Positions 58,377-64,000 of a stretch of DNA of 64,000 nt are shown here, piece after piece (positions within the stretch are counted from its first letter, which is position 1; every line of letters starts with the position of its first letter). Source of the DNA: Ramazzottius varieornatus. Lineage: Eukaryota; Tardigrada; Eutardigrada; Parachela; Ramazzottiidae. Where the stretch lies: NCBI GenBank assembly GCA_001949185.1, contig BDGG01000001.1, forward strand, positions 4,270,629-4,334,628. The letters run 5' to 3'. Position numbers and translations under genes: made by a program. The notes below the pieces were generated by a model. The model was not told where the DNA came from. It made no database searches and saw only the letters and a list, made by a program, of their open reading frames with translations.

Positions 58377-61272
58377 CTAGTATTTGGCCCCATCTTTTCT
58401 ACCCCACGGATTTTTAGCTTCTAAGGTCTCGAGTCGAGGCTTACCAGGTAAAGTGCTAGTTGGTAAAGCCTCATCACCGGATTGTAGAATATTTGCGCTG
58501 AACTTGACATTGGCCCCGTGCGTGAAGGTTGGAAAGGGTGGACTGCGAAGTACCCAGACATTCTTATCAGCGTTCGGCACACACGTTATCACAGCGCAAT
58601 AAGGAACTTTCTGTGTTATGCGGTTCATCTCCATGTGTGTTCGCGGCTCATACCCGCGTAACCGTCGTGTGCAAGTATCAAGAGAACTCGCGTGACCAAC
58701 GAGCAGAATATTTCCACCTGAATAGAATCTTGGTCAGCTGATAATCTAACAGACTCTGACAGCAACAGTATCCTATGTTCAAACTTGCCTTCGTGACCGT
58801 ATTTCTCTACCACGCGTTTCGCCACATGTCCGTTTCGTCTGTAGTAACTCTTCACATCCTCGTCGTAGTCCAGTTGATCCATGGGAAAGATCGGAATATA
58901 TTCTGGATCCACCGGTATGCCGAATGAGTGCAGCTCTGCAGGAGGAAGGAACGCCGGGTGTTCGGACCGTACCCACCCCAACCATTCGTACAGGCCGGGC
59001 TCTACGCACAGCTTCACCGGCTTCTGATCACAACAAGCTGCAACATGGCGACACCGTAAAAACTGCCCAGTGAATGCTTTCTGAATATTCTGGAGCTCAC
59101 CACACAAACTCAACAAGATCGTTTGTCAAAGTGGAGCACGTATTTGGCCGATAACACTGCAAGCTTACGCCACTTGGGAAAACCACTGTATCGAGTTTGA
59201 CCGTCAAGCGGCCCGAGTACCATGTATGATATCTATCAACCTTATTTTTCTTTCTATATTACTCGAACTATTCCTATTGGTGATTTTTGGGAATGTCCAG
59301 GAAACGTACCTTCAACAACGGCAGTGGCAGTCTGGATAGATCTCAATGCCGGCGATACAAAGACACGGTTGAAGCTGACACCGGCATCTTTCATCGCTTT
59401 CCCCGTTATCTGTGCTTGTAGTACGCCCACTGAAGTCAGCGGAGGATCGCTGGCATAAGCCAAAGGGCCATCCTTGCGCTTCGGCAGAGACTTGGGCATG
59501 TTCAGATCCGATCTCGTAAAGCTGCCTGCTACAATATCCCAACGTCAGAAGGCAATGGAAGTGATTTCAGAATTCAGCCCCCCCTTACTTGTTGCATCGA
59601 AGCATGTCTTGATCCAGTCCATGCCAAAAACAAAATCCATTCTTTCGCCGTGTCTCATTACATACAGCGTGCTCGTACTGGAAGAACCGGAAGCTATCCC
59701 ATCGTATTGGAAACTATCGTGAAGAAGAGGTTGCGGCGTTCCGTTATGGAGTTCCGTGCTGCTTCGCACTGCCGGATGGACTTTCGTATGCGAACGCCTC
59801 TCGGTCTCTACCCACCGTTTCCTCTGAGCCGCTGGACACAGTCGCTCCACTGCCTCACTGTTTACAGTTTCGTCCTTCAAGAAAGGCACTGAACGATGGA
59901 GAATCCATAGATCGGAATCGACACATCGCGTCAGTCCATTGAGGGGAACCAGGCCAGTCTTCCCGGTTGACCAACTGGTACCTCTTACCCAAGCAGTCTA
60001 AAAAACAGAAAAGATAGAGCAGAATCCAGGCTCAGGTCAGCACTCGGAGTGGTACGAGAACGGCGCTCTGCTGGGTACATTCCGCCGTTTTACAACGATT
60101 ACGCCTGTCAAAGTGGTGCCCAGCACGGCCTTGTTGGCGTTGTTCGTAGCAAAAAGGCAGAATTAACTGGAGCGATAAAACTATACAAGATGAAAACTAT
60201 ACAGATATAACTGCTCCCACCGATCCGGACTGGTTTCGATCCAGTTCATTCGGTGAGATATAGACGTAGTCGTCGGGCGTGAAAGAGAGTTCGTCCGTCC
60301 GAGCTGGCGAAGACTCCCACGGATAGTACATCCGGTACACTTCATGGCCGTTGAAGCGCGGATCTCTGGACAGAAGAAGAAAGTACCAGCCGGCGCGGTT
60401 CTTCAGAGGGATGCTCTGAGCTAATTTCATTATGGCTTGTCGTTGTTCGGGAGGAAAGCTGTGGGCCAGGGTCAGGTGGTACCTTTTGGTGGAAAGAACC
60501 ACTGGCGCTTCCCTATCTGAAAACATAACCAAAATGTGGGCAGGGTGATTACGGATCGTTTGATTCGTTTTCTTCGGTAACGGGCATTTCCTCCCTACCC
60601 GCGGCAACAAATGTGACATACCTGGTGCGATGAGAGAATGCGCCTGATCGAGGAGAACACGTAGAAACTCTTTAGCTGCTTTGTCACTGTTCTCATCGAC
60701 GAACAACCCGACGAACGGTTCTCTTTCGGATCCGTGGAGATCCACCCGAACTTTCTGAGGAAGCCCGTCGCGTTCTTCCAGGGAGCGATGAGCATGGTCC
60801 ATCGCTCGAATTATGACCGGAACACTAGCAGCGTCTACCTGTCGTCGAACATAACTCTGACAGAACATCCGACCGGAAATGATGTCTAGTGAGCGAAAGT
60901 GATACCCGAAACGCAGGACAGATGGTGACATGTGGCATATGCCTAAAGGCTCCGTTCTTCCCACATAGATCTGCAGATTTGGCCCGGAAGTCCTGGATGT
61001 TACCGGCCAGTACCCCAGCTGGACATAGGTAGACGACGTATTCCCTGTTGTCATTGCTGTCCAGCGATGGGTCGTCCTTGTGTGAGAGAATCCAGTCCAA
61101 GGCAGCCTGTACGCTAATGTCCCCAGTGTTCACGACAGCCTTTTCCCTGCAAAACGATGGAAAAAAACGTAAATTCTTCATGCAGCTGGCAAGAGAAGGG
61201 ATAGATAGCTACGTACGCTCGATGAAGAGGGAAGCCCATTCGGACGAGAACATCCTGCGTGGCCGACGACAT
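58377..61272 (-). CDS. UBASH3: Ubiquitin-associated and SH3 domain-containing phosphatase (Sts/TULA family)
   Basis: The multi-exon minus-strand gene starts MSSATQDVLVRMGFPLHRA at 61272, the opening of a UBA domain, which continues VQAALDWILSHKDDPSLD. A 2H phosphoesterase domain follows with its two HxTx motifs (HMPHVTICPA and YHLTLAHSF). An SH3 domain comes next (RTDELSFTPDDYVYISPNEL, then RGTSWSTGKTGLVPLNGL). The C-terminal histidine-phosphatase domain has TLYVMRHGERMDF (catalytic His), FVSPALRSIQTA, and NILLVGHASSLD (second His). All catalytic residues expected for an active phosphatase are present. Sts proteins dampen tyrosine-kinase signalling and bind CBL in vertebrates. The total is roughly 600 residues; not every exon border was fixed. 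A family-1 hairpin lies in an intron near 59115. Confidence 0.92.
59115..59182. repeat. Palindromic repeat family 1, copy 10 (UBASH3 intron)
   Basis: The left arm AGATCGTTTGTCAAAGTGGA and right arm TTACGCCACTTGGGAAAA are both worn but still pair around GTGG/CCAC. The tail TATCGAGTTTGACCG resembles that of copy 5. Confidence 0.65.
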
Positions 61273-62650
61273 CTTACTGCACCTCCCGACTCCCAGCCTG
61301 ACACAAATGGGTAATAAATCTCCTACTCCAGCGCTGCACTACATCTTCCGGAAAGAGTTGATGGAGGAATCAGCGGAGGATGTCGACGGTAATAGCAGCG
61401 GCGGCTTTATGTCGCCAACTATCTGCTATTTTTTCATTTTGACCTTTAGCCCCCGGGTACTAGGGGGAAATTAGTGAAACAACGTGCACAACGCAGCCCG
61501 CACTTCCAGCGTGTTTCTATACCTTTGCCCACGGTATCTCCGGGCCGCCCCGGGAAATGCAAAAAATAACAGATAGTTGGCGACAAAACGCCGCCGCTGG
61601 GTGATAGTCAAACACGGGAACAGGATGAAAAAAGGTCTGCCGTCTGTATTTCTGGTTCTGAAAACCACAACATTGGTCAGGGTCACCACTCGCAAGACTG
61701 GGGGAGCCCGGGTACCGGAAAAATAACCCCCCTGAGGGGCTGGGGCTCCTGCATACAAAGTAGTACGATTTTGATTCTTGAACCTTCAAGATTCAAGAAT
61801 CAAGATTGATCAGTCGGTCGGCGGGCGGAAATTCTTTGTTTCTCATCTCACAAGGCAGTCAGATCGTATTCTTCTTGGATTTTATATGCAAATTTTGCTG
61901 CTGAGAAGGGAAGCGGCACGCTAGGGGAGCACGCTGGCAGGGTTACCATTCGAAACGACCATGCTGCATGCACGCGGCTGGAACACGGAGAACGTCGACT
62001 GGGGATGGCAGGGTAAAGCGAGGAAGCTGTCGGATGCGAGGAGAATATCTGTTCAAGAACATGCCCATTCCAGCCGATGTCCATTCGTGTGTCGCAGATG
62101 AATACAGCAAGACAGAGAAGATGCCTGCTTACAAGTAAGTGTGAGGATTATGCTGTGGATTATGTCTTGCTTGCTATTGCAAAGGTACAATGTTATACAA
62201 GTTATGGACCCTAATAGGACATTGTGGTCGGACGGATTAACTGTTTCTGTCTTGCTCTTACGCCATGTCTCCCTGTATCTTCAGCCTGTTTAACAGGATA
62301 GCATTCAGCCCTTGCCTTGGTGGAAGCTGACTTCTCAACGTTCCAGCTCTAGAGGTACCCAGCTCTAGAGGTACTTCCTTACAACTCCATGAAGTTCACT
62401 TGCACGATTACCGCACGTCCTTTGAAACTGAACGAAAGTATCGTACTGTAATTCTCCAGCAAAGGGAAACCATCGTTTTCCGAATGGAACGTCACGTTCG
62501 TCGATCGTAGCTCCGCAACATCTAGTTGCTTACCAGAGTACCAGTATCTCGCACCATTCGAGCAACCTCATTGTGGAACAATCCACGAGGTCTCGCTTAC
62601 TCTGCGCGGTTATCCGGCCGATCAAAATAAGAGGCGAACATCTTCGGCAA
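61273..62650. other. 1.4-kb spacer upstream of UBASH3 and of the Ly6-like gene
   Basis: The flanking genes diverge, so both promoters should be here. The part 61440-61800 is marked by GC-rich blocks (GCCCCCGGGTAC, CCCGGGTACCGG) and by the palindromic stretch GATTCTTGAACCTTCAAG near 61771-61788 followed by TTCAAGAATC. These may be remains of another repeat. Open frames on the minus strand here show no known domain. Confidence 0.35.
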
Positions 62651-63384
62651 ATGACACGAAATACACCAACGGAATTTTTGCGATATCTTCGATTCTGGGC
62701 CGTCCTCTGTTTGTTGCTTATTCCAAACATATGTAAGTTGCCCGCTGTTCTTTGCTTGTCCGAGTCTTCCCCGGTTTGATCACTTATTTTGTAGCCGGGC
62801 AGCTACAGTGCTACGTTTGCGACGACATCGTCAGTAAAGACTGCCTCCTAAACAGCACGTCCCCGTCACTGGCCCCGTTCCTCAAGCCATGCGATGCAGG
62901 ATATGGCCGGTGTGTAACAGAAGATATCGCAAATGTGTGGGAATTGAACCTTGCAGGTACTTCTTCGTTTCTGTCACACTAGGAACACATGAATATACAA
63001 CCGAATAATCTCTTACTGTGGCTGACAGTTTGGCTCGAAATGTAACCTTATTCGTGTTTTTTTCCAGCCACGGAGCCTGCCGTTCTGAGGCGTTGTGACC
63101 AAGGTCCCGCTGTCGACTCGTATATCTGCACGATGGGTCCCAATGCTGCCGGAAAAACTTCTAACGTTTGCGCCTGCAGCAGCGATTCGTGTAACGGGAT
63201 AGTTGAATTCAAGGCTCGCCGCGCCTGGGAATGGAAATTCATCGAGTTCGACAGAGTGAACAAGGCAAAGCTAGCCAAGCTTCTGGCAGAGCTGAATTCG
63301 TCCAGCAAGTTAACCTTTGCAGTGCCTCCCTCATTTCACCTTTTATCCTACGCAGTTTTGCGCATTTTCAGTGTTCGGGCATGA
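62651..63384 (+). CDS. Ly6/uPAR-like small cysteine-rich protein, probably GPI-anchored
   Basis: Three exons (62651-62732, 62795-62956, 63068-63384) join in frame to about 186 residues. A signal peptide (FWAVLCLLLIPNI) is followed by LQCYVCDD, the usual start of the three-finger Ly6 fold. The cysteine pattern continues KDCLLN, LKPCDAGYGRCVTED, LRRCDQG, YICTMG, and ends VCACSSDSCNG, the CxCxxxxCN signature of the family. The final 25 residues are hydrophobic (FHLLSYAVLRIFSV), which fits a GPI-attachment signal, though the stretch is interrupted by charged residues. Ly6-like proteins in invertebrates act in septate junctions, ion-channel modulation or immunity; none can be assigned here. Confidence 0.82.
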
Positions 63385-63621
63385 ATGTCAAATTATTGAA
63401 GTAGTGCATGTTGTTTTATGACTTTTATCCGCTTAGCAACTTCTTTCCTTGAGGTCAAACTTCAAATTGGCACTTCATTAGAAAACTTGAGGTTTCGATC
63501 AACAGAATAACGAAGCAAGCTTTTTGTTTCTGGATTGCTGGCATACTGGTGTTACTACCAACTTTGATTTCACATACTCTCACAAGTTTTCCGGTGACAT
63601 TTCGGCGTGATTCTCAAGAAA

Positions 63622-64000
63622 ATGATTTCGGTATCTTCGTCCAAAGTGTTTGCCAGTCTCGCTCTCATCATCGCAGCCAGCGCCGTCACGTCCAGTTGGG
63701 CGCGACCTTCGGCCTTCGGAGTTATGCCCATCCACGACATGCATCCGGAACCGAATGGCCAACACGACAACCACATTCCTCCACACCACCCGGAGCACCA
63801 CGACAGACAGGTACGAAGCCCGCAGTTCAAGCCCAAGTACGAAGCGAATAGGCACGGGGAATCTCGCTTCAACAAGCGGGGTGCTCCAGCAGCTGGTCAG
63901 GAGCCTGAGGTAGCACGGTCCATGGGAGAATCATCACACGCTGAAGTACCTCTCGCGCAACGACAGACTGCCGACAAGATGTCTATGCAAGACTTTGTGT
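63622..64000 (+). CDS. Secreted histidine-rich protein or propeptide (partial, runs off right edge)
   Basis: An uninterrupted frame from ATG 63622 to the window end encodes at least 126 residues. It begins with a clear signal peptide (KVFASLALIIAASAVTSSWA, residues 8-27) and then a His/Pro-rich part (HDNHIPPHHPEHHDRQ). Basic sites such as RQVR and FNKRG could be cleavage sites of a prohormone convertase, followed by GAPAAGQ. No known domain is visible. It could be a neuropeptide precursor, a cuticle component or a metal-binding secreted protein. Downstream exons or the stop codon are outside the window. Confidence 0.6.
   Translation, partial: MISVSSSKVFASLALIIAASAVTSSWARPSAFGVMPIHDMHPEPNGQHDNHIPPHHPEHHDRQVRSPQFKPKYEANRHGESRFNKRGAPAAGQEPEVARSMGESSHAEVPLAQRQTADKMSMQDFV

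Noticed and set aside
9921-59190. CRISPR-like array from regularly repeated palindromes
   Set aside because: Copies are scattered over 50 kb within a eukaryotic genome, without regular spacers or cas genes.
61471-61789. Two overlapping minus-strand open frames of 90-95 codons
   Set aside because: They lie in GC-rich, repeat-like sequence and show no domain.

Overview
This is a gene-dense stretch of a small invertebrate animal genome. It holds about 22 protein-coding genes in 64 kb, nearly all with several short exons joined at GT-AG splice sites and separated by introns of roughly 50-350 bp. The gene set is purely metazoan: SETD2, mitochondrial ATP synthase beta, a FOXQ1-type forkhead, a p55 MAGUK, CBL, RBBP5, NUDC, NCAPH2, PCGF, FBXO30, RALGPS, C1GALT1 and UBASH3. 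Compactness and three SID-1-family genes point to a small protostome such as a tardigrade, but that assignment is an inference and the sequence alone does not settle it.

Layout, left to right. 0-5 kb: the 5' part of SETD2 (minus), divergent from ATP5F1B (plus). 5.3-6.6 kb: a decayed mariner-like transposon with recognisable terminal inverted repeats. 7.3-9.7 kb: FOXQ1-like factor. 11.9-18.2 kb: a MAGUK p55 scaffold and CBL, both minus. 19-29.6 kb: RBBP5, an SDR16C dehydrogenase, NUDC, cytochrome bc1 subunit 8, condensin II NCAPH2 and a PCGF3/5-type Polycomb RING protein. 30-32 kb: an unusual protein with two chromodomains and a SAM domain. 33.6-48.2 kb: three SID-1/SIDT paralogues on the minus strand, interrupted by FBXO30 on the plus strand and by a ~1 kb tandem duplication that left decayed FBXO30 and SID-1 fragments. 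48.8-50.6 kb: an orphan rhodopsin-like GPCR. 51.6-61.3 kb: RALGPS, an unrecognised four-pass membrane protein, C1GALT1 and UBASH3, all minus. 62.6-64 kb: a Ly6/uPAR-like protein and the start of a secreted histidine-rich protein cut by the window edge.

Two families of short palindromic repeats run through introns and spacers and are not explained by any gene. Family 1 (about ten copies, ~70 bp) has arms built on CAAGTGGCGCACGT and its complement; eight copies lie in introns and four of those are in SID-1 genes. Family 2 is built on CTGCATACA/TGTATGCAG. Several genes act on chromatin (SETD2 H3K36 methylation, RBBP5 H3K4 methylation, PCGF Polycomb, NCAPH2 condensin II, the chromodomain-SAM protein), but they are transcribed separately and no operon is implied. 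CBL and UBASH3 act on the same tyrosine-kinase/ubiquitin pathway in other animals; their presence here may be chance. The most distinctive content is the SID-1 cluster, the hairpin repeats inside it, and the double-chromo-SAM protein.
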